Shown piece by piece: positions 17,297-26,884 of a DNA stretch of 53,496 bases (position 1 is the first letter of the stretch; each line of letters opens with the position of its first letter). The notes beneath the pieces are model-generated. The model was not told the DNA's origin, searched no databases, and was given only the letters and a program-made list of their open reading frames with translations. The position numbers and the translations under genes are program-made. The stretch is from Hyphomicrobiales bacterium. GTDB lineage: Bacteria > Pseudomonadota > Alphaproteobacteria > Rhizobiales > Rhizobiaceae. The stretch is from positions 1 through 53,496 of the forward strand of contig JAJFHU010000054.1 of NCBI GenBank assembly GCA_021775455.1. Direction: 5' to 3'.

Positions 17297-18513
17297 TGGC
17301 TTCCAATTCAGCAAAACATGGCAAACCAAAAGTTTCCTTTCTAACGCTTATCCTGAGTCATTACAGGGTGAGCGTACATGAACAAATTCGCCTGCAGTTG
17401 AACAGCCAGGGTATTGATTACGAGATTGTTTACAGTGACCCAGTCGGAGAAGATGCCGAGAAAAGGGATACCGGCAATCTTTCCTGGGGCAAGAAAATTG
17501 CACTGAGCAACTTTTCAATTGCCGGGAAGAGATTACCCCTTCAGTGGGCATTTAAATCAGTCCAAAGCAGCGATCTTGTGATCGTCAGCCAGGAAAATCG
17601 ATTGCTGATGAACTATTACTTGATTGCACGTTCAATGCTTACCAGGAAAAAAATGGCCTTCTTTGGACATGGTCGAGGCTACCAGTCCAAGAATACAAAT
17701 GGCCTGTTGGAAAAGTGGAAGCGTTTCCTGGCAAGGCGTGCCAACTGGTGGTTTGCCTACACCCAAGGTGTTGCAGATTATCTCGTCTCTATCGGATACC
17801 CGGAAGAGCGCATAACTGTTGTTTGCAACTCCATCGATACAACCGAATTGCGCAATCAGATCAGCAAAGCTGGCCCATCCGACATTGCCGAATTCAAGCA
17901 GCGTATGGGGATCAAGGGTAAGCGCGTGGGATTGTATATCGGAGGCATGTACTCTGAAAAGCGGATACCTTTCCTGTGTGAGTCTGCAATCGAGATTCGA
18001 AAAGCAATCCCGGATTTCGAGCTACTGCTGGGGGGCGGGGGCAGCGCTTACGCGGTTGCAAAGAAATATGCAGACAAGCACGAATTCATTCATGCCCCCG
18101 GGCCTCTTTTCGATGAAGACCGGGCAATAGCCCTCAAGATGTCAGATGTGTTTTTGATGCCAGGACTGGTAGGTCTGGCAGTAATCGACAGTTTTATTGG
18201 TGAATGTCCAATCGTCACGACAGACTATCCGTTTCACAGTCCGGAGTTTGAGTATCTGCAATCTGGGAAAAATGGAATTGTTGTTCGCGATGATGGTTTC
18301 GCTATCACATATTCCAAAGCCGTGGCGGATCTCTTGAAAAGCCCTGAAAAGCTGAAAAGGCTACGCAAAGGATGTATATCAAGCAGCAAACTATACACCG
18401 CCCAGAACATGGCAAAAAACCTTGCTGACGGCATGCAAAAAGCAATTAATCACGAGAAACTGGTAAGCAAGACTGTCGAACGAGAGTTGAATCAACTAGC
18501 CAGCAATTCCTGA
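17296..18513 (+). CDS. Glycosyltransferase, GT4-like
   Basis: This 405-residue GT-B protein begins VSFLTLILSHYRVSVHEQI, has FFGHGRGYQSKN in the N-terminal domain and, in the donor-binding half, GLYIGGMYSEKRIPFLCESA, ELLLGGGGSAYA and FLMPGLVGLAVIDSFIGECP. It should extend the repeat unit by one sugar. The ATG at 17296 overlaps the deacetylase stop (TGATG); a longer upstream reading frame overlaps the deacetylase gene and is rejected. The start has only a weak ribosome site, consistent with coupling. Confidence 0.82.
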   Translation: MASNSAKHGKPKVSFLTLILSHYRVSVHEQIRLQLNSQGIDYEIVYSDPVGEDAEKRDTGNLSWGKKIALSNFSIAGKRLPLQWAFKSVQSSDLVIVSQENRLLMNYYLIARSMLTRKKMAFFGHGRGYQSKNTNGLLEKWKRFLARRANWWFAYTQGVADYLVSIGYPEERITVVCNSIDTTELRNQISKAGPSDIAEFKQRMGIKGKRVGLYIGGMYSEKRIPFLCESAIEIRKAIPDFELLLGGGGSAYAVAKKYADKHEFIHAPGPLFDEDRAIALKMSDVFLMPGLVGLAVIDSFIGECPIVTTDYPFHSPEFEYLQSGKNGIVVRDDGFAITYSKAVADLLKSPEKLKRLRKGCISSSKLYTAQNMAKNLADGMQKAINHEKLVSKTVERELNQLASNS

Positions 18514-18604
18514 ATTTCACGTCTCAAACTGATCTGCCCCAACCTTCCAAGTGCGAGTGAAAAGCCTTATTGTCTGATTCGCGATTCATGCAATCAGGGC
18601 CAAC

Positions 18605-19900
18605 ATGAGCGATATTGTCTGGAACAGCGCAAATGGTTCGGTGGAACGGGATGAATCATCCGTTCCCTGGACACAGCGGTTGGCGGCGGTAGCGCTGATC
18701 CTATTGATTTTGTATTCTACCCATTCGTTTCAGTTTTTGTTTGCAGAAACCGTGGAAGCCGGATTGACTGAAGAATCAACTGCGCGCTCCAGCCCGGTCT
18801 ACATGGGACTCTTTTTTATACAGTTTTCAATGTTCGGGTTGTTGTTGTTCTTTCACATCCTGCGTAACGGCATTACCGTTCCACTTATAATCGCGGGTAC
18901 TCTGATTGTTTATCTGTGCGGATCTGTTCTGTGGTCCCTAAATCCAAGGCACTCGCTGTTTCCTACATTTCTGCTTTCCTATCTGGTGATGGCTGCTTAT
19001 ACAGCATCAATTTTTTATCCACCACGCCAACTTTTACGTTTGTATTTCCATGTTTGCATTTTCATTCTGATCAGTTCGTTCATTGTTTTTTTCGTTAACC
19101 CGGAAATTGCCGGGAAAGCACGCTTCGATGGAGGCTGGTTTACCGAAATAGAATTCAGCGGTGTAATGTCGAGCAAGAACTATGCCGGAGCAGTTTTTGC
19201 TTCCGCCGCCATTCTGGCGCTTAACGGGAGGCGAATTGGTATTTCATCATTAACGTTGCGGTTTCTGGTCTTTGCCTCATCAACTGTAGCCATCGCTTTA
19301 TCCAACTCCGCAACAGCCGTTGTAATGTTATTCGCAATTGGCGGAATCAGCATAATGCTCCGCGGCAGGAGACCAGGTTATGGCGTATTTCTTCGCGGTT
19401 TTTTGCTGTGTCTAATTGGATTAATTGGCTTGGTACCATTCCTGTCAGCCGGGAGCGTACTGCAATTCCTTGGCCGCGATGCTTCATTCACAGGACGGGT
19501 TGGTCTTTGGCAGCATGGTATTTCGGCAATTTCTGATCACCCTATATTAGGCCATGGATACAAGGCCTTCTTTGAAACAGGCCGATACTCACCGGTTTGG
19601 GAGCTATGGGAAAAATCAGAATATTTCTTTCCAAGAAACTTTCACAACTCCGCAGTCGAAATCATAGTAGCTTTGGGATTGGTTGGGACAGTGGTTTTCT
19701 TCGCCGTGGCGATAAAAGCTGCTTCAGTAGTTCGAAATCAAAGCATGTCCATGGATACTCGTGTGGCAATGGGGTTGGTAATATCCATATTTTTTATTAG
19801 TTCGATGATGGAGTTTTCAATGTTCCACCACAACTACATTGCGACATTTGTGCTGTTTTACTGCCTGTTTGCGAGTATGTGGAAGTACAACGAACAGTGA
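18605..19900 (+). CDS. Wzy/O-antigen ligase-like membrane protein
   Basis: This 431-residue protein has about ten to twelve hydrophobic segments and the Wzy_C/O-antigen ligase region near residues 280-360 (FTGRVGLWQHGISAISDHP, ILGHGYKAFFE, NFHNSAVEIIVALGLVG), with the conserved histidine of that family in the periplasmic loop. It is either the polymerase joining repeat units (Wzy) or a ligase. Being the only such protein in the locus, and opposite a Wzz-type chain length regulator, polymerase is more likely. It ends 4 bases before the convergent Wzz gene. Confidence 0.8.
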   Translation: MSDIVWNSANGSVERDESSVPWTQRLAAVALILLILYSTHSFQFLFAETVEAGLTEESTARSSPVYMGLFFIQFSMFGLLLFFHILRNGITVPLIIAGTLIVYLCGSVLWSLNPRHSLFPTFLLSYLVMAAYTASIFYPPRQLLRLYFHVCIFILISSFIVFFVNPEIAGKARFDGGWFTEIEFSGVMSSKNYAGAVFASAAILALNGRRIGISSLTLRFLVFASSTVAIALSNSATAVVMLFAIGGISIMLRGRRPGYGVFLRGFLLCLIGLIGLVPFLSAGSVLQFLGRDASFTGRVGLWQHGISAISDHPILGHGYKAFFETGRYSPVWELWEKSEYFFPRNFHNSAVEIIVALGLVGTVVFFAVAIKAASVVRNQSMSMDTRVAMGLVISIFFISSMMEFSMFHHNYIATFVLFYCLFASMWKYNEQ

Positions 19901-19904
19901 GTTT

Positions 19905-22163
19905 CTAGCTCGTATAGGAAACTTTCACGACGCCACGGATGCGATTTATTTTTGAACCGAGGGAACTCAGGAGCTCATAATTTTTTTCTCCGGCGAGAGC
20001 ATTTTCTGGTATCACCAAAATTACTTCATCTGCAAGCTCAACCAAGTCATTGAAATGAGCACCCTCTCCAATCAAAGGACCATCAATCACAGCCAAATCG
20101 GTATCGAAAATTGGTGCGGTTATGCGGTCTTTTAGTTTTTCAATATTTGCCCTTTGATAAAACCGCGATGTGCTTTCCGTGTTAAAGAAAGGCCAATTTT
20201 GAAAACCTTCCAAAGTAACTGTGCCAGCATTTTCACCTACTACCATTTTCTTCTCACCGATTGCCGCAAGTTCGTTTTCAATTGAGTGAGAAAACTGCTC
20301 CAATGTTGATGCCAATTCTTCATCGGCGTTTACGAGTAACACCCGGCTTCCCGCAGCTACGCCGCAATGTGCCAAATTTGCAGAAAAGGCAGATCTGGCA
20401 AATCCATCGACAAACCCGGTGACCAGCACTGTTCGAGATTTTTTATTCATTCTTGCGCCAAAAATAGCATCAAGAATATTTTTCAGCCGCCCAGATACGG
20501 GATTATTGGGGCGGCCCCGCGCCAGCATGGGAATTTGGTCTGCAATCAAGAAACCACGGGGAAAAGACAAATGTATTAAAATCGGCAGGCCCTGTTCGTG
20601 GGCGCCCGAACCAAAATCATTTGCTGGCTGTGATTTTTTGCGGCTGACACCGAGTAAGCCACCCAATCCACGGCTGGCGGTTGAGGTGTCCGCGTCAGCC
20701 AACGTTGGTTCAAAATTCGATGTACTGCGGTTTGCTGCTGTAGTTTGCCTGGAAAGTGATACGGCATTTGTTGTCAGAATCAATACACACGCGAGGCCAA
20801 ATCCAGCGATTGTTCCAGCCAATGCATACACTTTTGGAGAAATTCCGGCAGGCTCGATCGGGATAATTGCCGGCGAAATGATCCGGGTAGTTGTCGTATC
20901 AAGGCTGACCTGCTCTCCCAGTTCCCTGGCGCGAAGCAGAAATGCTTCATAGACAACCCGCTTGGATTCCACATCACGCTCCAACTCACGAAGGCGAACT
21001 TTGGCATCATTTGCGGAGTAAGCGCGATTTGAAAGATTGACCACTTTGGCTTGCAGATCTTTTTCACGTTCCAACATGGAATTGTAATCCACCTTGGCAG
21101 CCTCAGCTATACGATCAAGCTCCTCAAAAATTGATCTCTTGATGTCTGCAATTCTCAATTCTGCCGATTTCATTACCGGATGAGTACTCAGATACTGGGC
21201 TGAAAGAGTAATTTTTTCTTGCGTAGCCCGCGAAAGCTGCAATCTCAGGTTTGCGATGGTTTGGGACTGCAATTGCGCAGGCAATGCCGTCGGAAGAGCA
21301 CCGGTTTTCTTGAGTTTTCGAATTTCTTCCAGAATAGCGCGACTGGCAGCAGTTCTGTCCCCGGCATCAACAAGTGCCCGGTTAACCTGAGCAAGTTCCT
21401 GTTCATTAATGGGTTGGCCAGTTGCATCAAGAATATTGTTTTCAAGCTTGTACTGTTCAACCCGATTTTCTGCTTCATTGAGTTGTACACGCAAGTCTGC
21501 AATTCGTCCTTCAAGTCCATCCGCTGCCTTCTGAGTAGAATTGGAACGAGCTTCAACTTCCAATTCTATGGCAATGTTGGCGATGGTATTTGCCAAATGT
21601 GCAGCCTTCTGCGGATACTCACTCAAGACCGACAATTCGATTACGTAACTCAATTTCGGTCGAGATGCGCCAACAGCCTTACGCAATTTGTGAGTTGCGA
21701 GAATTTCCCGACTGGTTTGTTCGGATTTTGAAGCACCCAGAAGTTGCCGTTTGAAGTTGGAAAAAAAGTTCAGCGGACTGGTACCGTTGAATTCAGGATC
21801 AGAATCAAGGTTTTCGCGTTTTACAACTTCGTTCAAAACACGCTCGGAACGCATGATCCGCATCATACTTTCTATGAGCGCTACTTCAGTGGTGCTTGTC
21901 TTACTCCGGTTTGCATTATCCCCGTCCAGAAACTGAATGCCTTGCGGATCGACGAGTACGGAAGTTTCAGCCTCGTATTTACGCTTCATGGTTCCCGAAA
22001 CGGAAAATGCAATAAATGCTACAGCAAGCGTGAAAATTGCGATAAATTTCCAACGGCTTAAAAGTGTAGCAATTATCTCACCAACACCGATCATGGGCCG
22101 GGAATCCAAGTCGTACAGATTATCTCTACGATTGTTTGAATTTGACCCTTGTAATCCCGCCAT
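19905..22163 (-). CDS. Wzz/GNVR chain-length protein with degenerate BY-kinase domain (ExoP-like)
   Basis: This 752-residue inner-membrane protein has a first membrane helix (WKFIAIFTLAVAFIAF), a long periplasmic coiled-coil region (about residues 190-400), the GNVR-type segment before the second helix (ALAGTIAGFGLACVLIL) and a cytoplasmic domain. In active BY-kinases that domain carries a Walker A loop; here the matching position reads VLVTGFVDGFARSAFSANL without the GKS/T lysine, and no tyrosine cluster is seen at the C-terminus. It probably controls chain length without phosphotransfer. The ATG at 22163 follows AGGA at 7 bases; a GTG at 22190 is the alternative. Confidence 0.8.
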   Translation of the reverse strand: MAGLQGSNSNNRRDNLYDLDSRPMIGVGEIIATLLSRWKFIAIFTLAVAFIAFSVSGTMKRKYEAETSVLVDPQGIQFLDGDNANRSKTSTTEVALIESMMRIMRSERVLNEVVKRENLDSDPEFNGTSPLNFFSNFKRQLLGASKSEQTSREILATHKLRKAVGASRPKLSYVIELSVLSEYPQKAAHLANTIANIAIELEVEARSNSTQKAADGLEGRIADLRVQLNEAENRVEQYKLENNILDATGQPINEQELAQVNRALVDAGDRTAASRAILEEIRKLKKTGALPTALPAQLQSQTIANLRLQLSRATQEKITLSAQYLSTHPVMKSAELRIADIKRSIFEELDRIAEAAKVDYNSMLEREKDLQAKVVNLSNRAYSANDAKVRLRELERDVESKRVVYEAFLLRARELGEQVSLDTTTTRIISPAIIPIEPAGISPKVYALAGTIAGFGLACVLILTTNAVSLSRQTTAANRSTSNFEPTLADADTSTASRGLGGLLGVSRKKSQPANDFGSGAHEQGLPILIHLSFPRGFLIADQIPMLARGRPNNPVSGRLKNILDAIFGARMNKKSRTVLVTGFVDGFARSAFSANLAHCGVAAGSRVLLVNADEELASTLEQFSHSIENELAAIGEKKMVVGENAGTVTLEGFQNWPFFNTESTSRFYQRANIEKLKDRITAPIFDTDLAVIDGPLIGEGAHFNDLVELADEVILVIPENALAGEKNYELLSSLGSKINRIRGVVKVSYTS

Positions 22164-22314
22164 CAATAATTCCTGACAAGTATTTGACACCGAAGTTCAA
22201 TTGCTACCGACTTGGCGCAATCAACGGCGTTTGAATTTCCTAATAATTCTTAAAGATTTATGCTTACTGAATTCTAAACAAACCGGATTTTCTGCAAATT
22301 TTATCGGCGTTTGC

Positions 22315-23118
22315 TCAAGCATGATTTTCCGACTTTTTCGGCGGCAATCCTGGATCACTAAAATCCCTGACGTGGAACAATTGAGCACCCAACAATGCCA
22401 GATATGCAGGGTTAAGCAAAATATACCGCCTCCAAAGGCGGCGCGGTTCCTGGCAAAGGCGATAAAGCCACTCCAAACCATTGCGCTGCATGACTGCAGG
22501 TGCCTGGCTTAGATTTCCTGCATGAAAGTCAAACGCCGCACCAACTGCAATTGACGGAAGTCCAACCAGCTCGGCGCACTCATGGACCCAAATCTCCTGC
22601 CTTGGACAACCCAGACCCACAAATACGATGTCGGCACCACTGTCCCGGATTTCCTTGGCTATCGACTCTTTTTCATCATCATTGCTGCGACGAAAGAGGG
22701 ATGGTTTGGCACCTGCAATCTTGATTTTGGGATATGCGATTTTCAGATTTTTCTGAAGGTTCTTGAGTACTTCATTGCTACTTCCATAAAAATAAATGTT
22801 CAGATTTTCCCGGGCCGCCATTTCGCATACCTTTAGCGTAAAAGTCGGGCCGTACACGCGATCTTTCAAACCGGCACCATAAAGCCAATTGAGCGCCCAT
22901 CGTACTGGTTGCCCGTCCGGCATCACAAGATCCAGCTTGTTAAGTCGATAGCGATGATATGGATCAAGCGCACCAGTCATTACACCGTGAACAGCAAGGG
23001 CCGTAACCTTTAACGCAGTTCGGCTCTTTGCTGCTTCAAGGACCCGGGCCACAGCACCCTCGTAGTCCACGCAGCTTATGCCAATTCCAAGTATGTTCCG
23101 CTTGCCGCTATCTATCAT
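22315..23118 (-). CDS. WecG/TagA/CpsF-family glycosyltransferase (GT26)
   Basis: This 267-residue protein shows the GT26 hallmarks: LDLVMPDGQPVRWALNW (catalytic aspartate region), DRVYGPTFTLKVCEMA, IYFYGSSNEVLKNL, ADIVFVGLGCPRQEIWVHE and GVGAAFDFHAGN-like VGAAFDFHAG, followed by QRNGLEWLYRLCQEPRRLWRR-type C-terminus that binds the membrane. Such enzymes add the second sugar, often N-acetylmannosamine or a uronic acid, to the polyprenyl-linked primer. The ATG at 23118 follows AGGA closely; a TTG at 23130 overlaps the previous gene. Confidence 0.85.
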   Translation of the reverse strand: MIDSGKRNILGIGISCVDYEGAVARVLEAAKSRTALKVTALAVHGVMTGALDPYHRYRLNKLDLVMPDGQPVRWALNWLYGAGLKDRVYGPTFTLKVCEMAARENLNIYFYGSSNEVLKNLQKNLKIAYPKIKIAGAKPSLFRRSNDDEKESIAKEIRDSGADIVFVGLGCPRQEIWVHECAELVGLPSIAVGAAFDFHAGNLSQAPAVMQRNGLEWLYRLCQEPRRLWRRYILLNPAYLALLGAQLFHVRDFSDPGLPPKKSENHA

Positions 23119-23122
23119 AATC

Positions 23123-24199
23123 CTAGCCAATTACGTGCCAACGTTCGGTATTTGCAGCGTAAATCTCTTCAAGAATTTCGGAAATACCAAACTGGGGATT
23201 CCAATCCGGGTAATGTTCTTCAAACCGTCTGGTATCAGAAATCCACCAGATATGATCACCTGTGCGATTGGTTTCTTCGTAAGTCTGATTTAGTTTGCGG
23301 TCGGAAATTTCCTCACATCCCTGAATGGCTTCAAGCATGGAACAATTGCTTCGCCGTCCACCACCAATATTGTAGACTTCGGCAGAACGTGGCTTTTTTG
23401 CGAATTCCCAAAATGCGCTGACCAAATCGTGGCTGTGGATGTTGTCACGAACCTGCTTGCCCTTGTATCCAAGCACTGTGTAAGGCATGCCTGTAGCAGT
23501 GCATTTCATTAAATACGCGAGGAAACCATGTAGAGGCGCACCGCTATGTGCCGGGCCAGTCAGGCAACCACCCCGAAAACAAGCGGTTTTCATATCAAAA
23601 TACCGCCCGTATTCTTGAACCATCACATCAGCGGCTACCTTTGAAGCGCCAAATACACTGTGCGTACTCTGGTCAATCGACATAGTTTCATCAATACCGT
23701 GGTCGAAGAACGCATGATCCTCGCTGATTTCCCAACGCGTCTCTGTTTCAACCAGAGGAAGAGAATTTGGAAGATCTCCATAAACCTTGTTCGTAGACGT
23801 GAAAATAAACGAAGCATCAATGGCGTATTTGCGCGCCGCTTCCAGCATCACCAGTGTACCATTTGCATTTACGGTAAAATCAGTAATCGGATCATTGGCA
23901 GCCCAGTCATGCGATGGTTGAGCTGCAGTGTGGATGATCAGGCCAATTTTTCCCGCGTAACGCTTGAAGATTGCATTGATCGAAGCCTCATCACGAATAT
24001 CCGCATTTTCATGAGTGTAGGTTTTTAGCGTTTGACAAAGTAGTTCACGGTTCCAGGCTGTGGAAGCCTCCTTGCCAAAGAAAGAAGCGCGCATGTCGTT
24101 GTCCACCCCGACAACTTTGTGGCCCAATTCCGAAAAGAACCGGGCCGCTTCAGAACCAATCAATCCAGCCGATCCTGTTATTATGACAACTTCTTTCAT
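23123..24199 (-). CDS. NAD-dependent sugar epimerase (extended SDR)
   Basis: This 358-residue protein begins [19 protein letters not shown] (GxxGxxG) and contains [34 protein letters not shown] (catalytic threonine/serine region) and [18 protein letters not shown], where the usual YxxxK has F in place of Y if SVFGASK is the aligned motif. The layout resembles CDP-paratose/tyvelose epimerase-like SDRs. It likely modifies a sugar nucleotide used by this half of the locus. The phenylalanine could be an active-site change or my misplacement of the motif. The ATG at 24199 has GAGGAAA upstream. Confidence 0.75.
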   Translation of the reverse strand: MKEVVIITGSAGLIGSEAARFFSELGHKVVGVDNDMRASFFGKEASTAWNRELLCQTLKTYTHENADIRDEASINAIFKRYAGKIGLIIHTAAQPSHDWAANDPITDFTVNANGTLVMLEAARKYAIDASFIFTSTNKVYGDLPNSLPLVETETRWEISEDHAFFDHGIDETMSIDQSTHSVFGASKVAADVMVQEYGRYFDMKTACFRGGCLTGPAHSGAPLHGFLAYLMKCTATGMPYTVLGYKGKQVRDNIHSHDLVSAFWEFAKKPRSAEVYNIGGGRRSNCSMLEAIQGCEEISDRKLNQTYEETNRTGDHIWWISDTRRFEEHYPDWNPQFGISEILEEIYAANTERWHVIG

Positions 24200-24230
24200 G
24201 TCATTTCCTCATTTGCCCCGACATGAATGT

Positions 24231-25226
24231 TCATTCAGCAGCTTCAAGCACAAGAGGCTTGGCCTGCAATAGCTTGTCAAAGTAGTTGATTGTTTTACTA
24301 AGACCTGTTTTCAACTCGACTGCTGGCTCCCAGTTGAACAGGTCTTTTGCTTTTGAGATATCTGGACGACGTTGCAAAGGATCATCGCCTGGCAGCTCCA
24401 GGAAATCTATTTTGGACCGGGATCCTGTCAATTCCAAAACTATGTCGGCTAATTGACGGACAGTGATCTCGTTTGGATTGCCAATATTGACCGGTTCAGA
24501 ACCTGCATGCGCGCAATTCATCAATCCAATCATTCCGGAAATCAAGTCGTCTACATAACAGAAGCTTCGGGTCTGGGAACCATCACCATATATTGTGATC
24601 GGGTCATCTTTCAGCGCTTGAATGATGAAGTTTGAGACAACACGCCCATCATTTGGATGCATGTGCGGACCATAGGTGTTGAATATACGCATGACACGCG
24701 TATCAAGCGCATGTTGCCTGCGATAATCGAAAAACAGGGTTTCAGCTGCCCGTTTTCCTTCATCGTAGCAAGAACGAATTCCAATCGGATTTACATTACC
24801 CCAATAGTCCTCACGCTGGGGTGAGACTTTCGGATCGCCATACACTTCACTGGTTGATGCCTGGAGGATCTTTGATCCGGTCCGCTTCGCAAGACCCAGC
24901 ATGTTGATGGCACCGTGCACGGATGTTTTGAGCGTCTGGACAGGATCATGCTGATAGTGAACCGGGCTGGCTGGGCAAGCCAGATTGTATATCTCATCCA
25001 CTTCTACAAACAGCGGACTTGTTACATCGTGACGCATAAATTCGAACCGGGGATGGCTGTGAAGTCCGGCAATGTTGAATCTTGTTCCGGAGTAAAGGTT
25101 GTCAATCCCCAAAATTTCGATGTTTTCATTACTCGCCAATAAACGCTTACACAGATGCGAGCCGAGAAATCCCGCTGCTCCGGTGACCAGAATGGTTCTG
25201 TCTGATGGATATGAAAAATCTTTCAT
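24231..25226 (-). CDS. UDP-glucuronate decarboxylase (UDP-xylose synthase)
   Basis: This 331-residue extended SDR closely matches bacterial and eukaryotic [73 protein letters not shown] (YxxxK) and [35 protein letters not shown]. It converts UDP-glucuronic acid to UDP-xylose with NAD as a bound cofactor. This suggests xylose, or a sugar derived from it, in the polymer. It sits 31 bases upstream of the next minus-strand epimerase, so they share a transcript. Confidence 0.9.
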   Translation of the reverse strand: MKDFSYPSDRTILVTGAAGFLGSHLCKRLLASNENIEILGIDNLYSGTRFNIAGLHSHPRFEFMRHDVTSPLFVEVDEIYNLACPASPVHYQHDPVQTLKTSVHGAINMLGLAKRTGSKILQASTSEVYGDPKVSPQREDYWGNVNPIGIRSCYDEGKRAAETLFFDYRRQHALDTRVMRIFNTYGPHMHPNDGRVVSNFIIQALKDDPITIYGDGSQTRSFCYVDDLISGMIGLMNCAHAGSEPVNIGNPNEITVRQLADIVLELTGSRSKIDFLELPGDDPLQRRPDISKAKDLFNWEPAVELKTGLSKTINYFDKLLQAKPLVLEAAE

Positions 25227-25412
25227 TTGGCTGATTCCTGTTCTACATTGCAGTTTGTATCAGTGGCTGCCCCTAAACGAACCGCCCTTCCACAAGAAGA
25301 ATGCAAGTTTCATGCCAACTTTATTGTCCCCTATCTTTGTTAATTTTCGGCATCGTCAAGCCGTGTTGTACCGAAAAGGCGCAATCATTTAAAAACCAGG
25401 GTTTTCAAAGCG

Positions 25413-26675
25413 TTAACAGTGTCCTGAAGTAGCAAGAATGTTAGCCCATCCAAGCATGGGGCGTGCCCATAATACACCACCATCAGAGTTTGCCCGGTAG
25501 TGTTTCTCATATGTTTTGCGAACCATTTCCAACACTTCGGGATCATACCGGGACAGTTCAAACCATCCGTAACCCCCGCAGTAATGTTGATCAAATCCGG
25601 CCGTGGTTGAGCCATCTATATTGCGGTTGAGTGTGCCATCTGTCCGCCAGATATTTTTCTTGAATGTTTTGGCAAGCGCCAACAGGTGTTCTTTTTTTAG
25701 CCCGTTGATTTCACGCCCGTGACTTAGTGTCAGGAAATCAAGATCAACTGTTGCATGATCGGTATCCTCAATCTGGCGAAGATGTTCTACCAAAATGTAG
25801 GGCCAGGTTACTGTTCCATTGTCATGGAACTCCGCGAAATCATTGAGCCATGACCGAACCAGGCGGGTAGCCTTGTCGCGGCGAGATGCATTGTTTTCCC
25901 ACTTGTCCAGCAGCAAGTGGGCGGAGCACATTGTTGCGGACTGGTTGAAAGCAGTTTGGGTAGGGCCCAGAACATTGGAACCCTCGCTATCGCGGTAAAA
26001 ATAGGATCCCGCATTTCCAAAATTCCGCCAATCCGGATCGAACGCATCTACTGCTCGTTTTGTCTGTTCAAAGTAACCTTCAGCAATCAAGGCGTATGCA
26101 GGCCACCGATCGCGATTTTCAAACACTGTGTCGACGAACCGGAGAATTCCATGAGCTATCTGACCGGTGTTGAGGACATTTGCTTCTTCCCACCGTTTCC
26201 AGAATGGCCCTCCCCGACCTTTTCCCTGCAGTGATGCTGGATCACGCAAATAGTTTTCAACAATCTCGCCACGCCTGATGCGGGCTTCATCTGTATGTTT
26301 GAACATGTAATCAATGAACGACATGCCGGCATGGAGATATTTTTCCTCTCCGGTCAGATCTGCCATTTTGGCCCAGGCACGAAGCCAATAATGCACAATC
26401 CAAGCAAAAACCCCGTCACTATCATCATAAACACCATTTTTTGCGTGAATGGTGTAATTGATCTGATCTCGGGACTGACGCCCCAACATGCCCCACCGAT
26501 TGATGAAGACTTCATCCCAGTCGACTGGCGAACAAATACCAGATTGTGGATCAATTGCAGTCTTCGCGTTTGCAGCGCTGATAATTCCTGTAATGCGGGA
26601 ATGCGGAAGCGAAAACCCGAAACAACACCCGAGAGCCAACAGACCGTTCAGCATTTGTCGTCTATCCGAATGCAT
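25413..26675 (-). CDS. Secreted protein, possible alpha/alpha-barrel sugar-active enzyme
   Basis: This 420-residue protein starts MHSDRRQMLNGLLALG, with twin arginines that suggest Tat export. The body is helical and rich in aromatic residues, with repeated pairs such as VFAWIVHYWLRAWAKMADLT, NTGQIAHGILRFVDTVFE and GFDQHYCGGYGWFELSRY. Spacing of these helices resembles (alpha/alpha) barrels of polysaccharide lyases and unsaturated glycosidases, but I cannot place it in a named family. Its position at the head of the minus-strand half of the polysaccharide locus, 186 bases before the decarboxylase, suggests trimming or remodelling of the polymer in the periplasm. Confidence 0.6.
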   Translation of the reverse strand: MHSDRRQMLNGLLALGCCFGFSLPHSRITGIISAANAKTAIDPQSGICSPVDWDEVFINRWGMLGRQSRDQINYTIHAKNGVYDDSDGVFAWIVHYWLRAWAKMADLTGEEKYLHAGMSFIDYMFKHTDEARIRRGEIVENYLRDPASLQGKGRGGPFWKRWEEANVLNTGQIAHGILRFVDTVFENRDRWPAYALIAEGYFEQTKRAVDAFDPDWRNFGNAGSYFYRDSEGSNVLGPTQTAFNQSATMCSAHLLLDKWENNASRRDKATRLVRSWLNDFAEFHDNGTVTWPYILVEHLRQIEDTDHATVDLDFLTLSHGREINGLKKEHLLALAKTFKKNIWRTDGTLNRNIDGSTTAGFDQHYCGGYGWFELSRYDPEVLEMVRKTYEKHYRANSDGGVLWARPMLGWANILATSGHC

Positions 26676-26794
26676 GCGTTGTCCTGTCGCAACATGAACC
26701 GTAAATATAGGCAGACTACCTTAGTCAACATATGCAAGAAACATGCCTGTTTGGCCTTACCTGCCCTGATTTCAGACGGATTCAAAAAAAGCAT

Positions 26795-26822
26795 ACCAAT
26801 TTAAACCAATTTGAGACCAATT
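26795..26822. promoter_or_regulatory. Phased ACCAATT repeats upstream of tdm
   Basis: Three copies of ACCAATT occur in a row, with CCA at 26796, 26806 and 26817 (steps of 10 and 11 bases), ending about 65 bases before the tdm start. The same kind of array stands before tmoX, amt and the gene at 52161. The spacing puts all copies on one face of the helix, as for an operator bound by several copies of a regulator. Confidence 0.6.
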
Positions 26823-26884
26823 GTTGATTTTTGATCATTCAAATGTATGATGGACCAGCAGTATTCAGGCAGCTGGAAATCCTA

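Noticed and set aside
26676-26884. Glycine or other riboswitch upstream of the GcvT-fusion gene tdm
   Set aside because: No aptamer-like conserved pairing was found; the region is short and dominated by the phased repeats.
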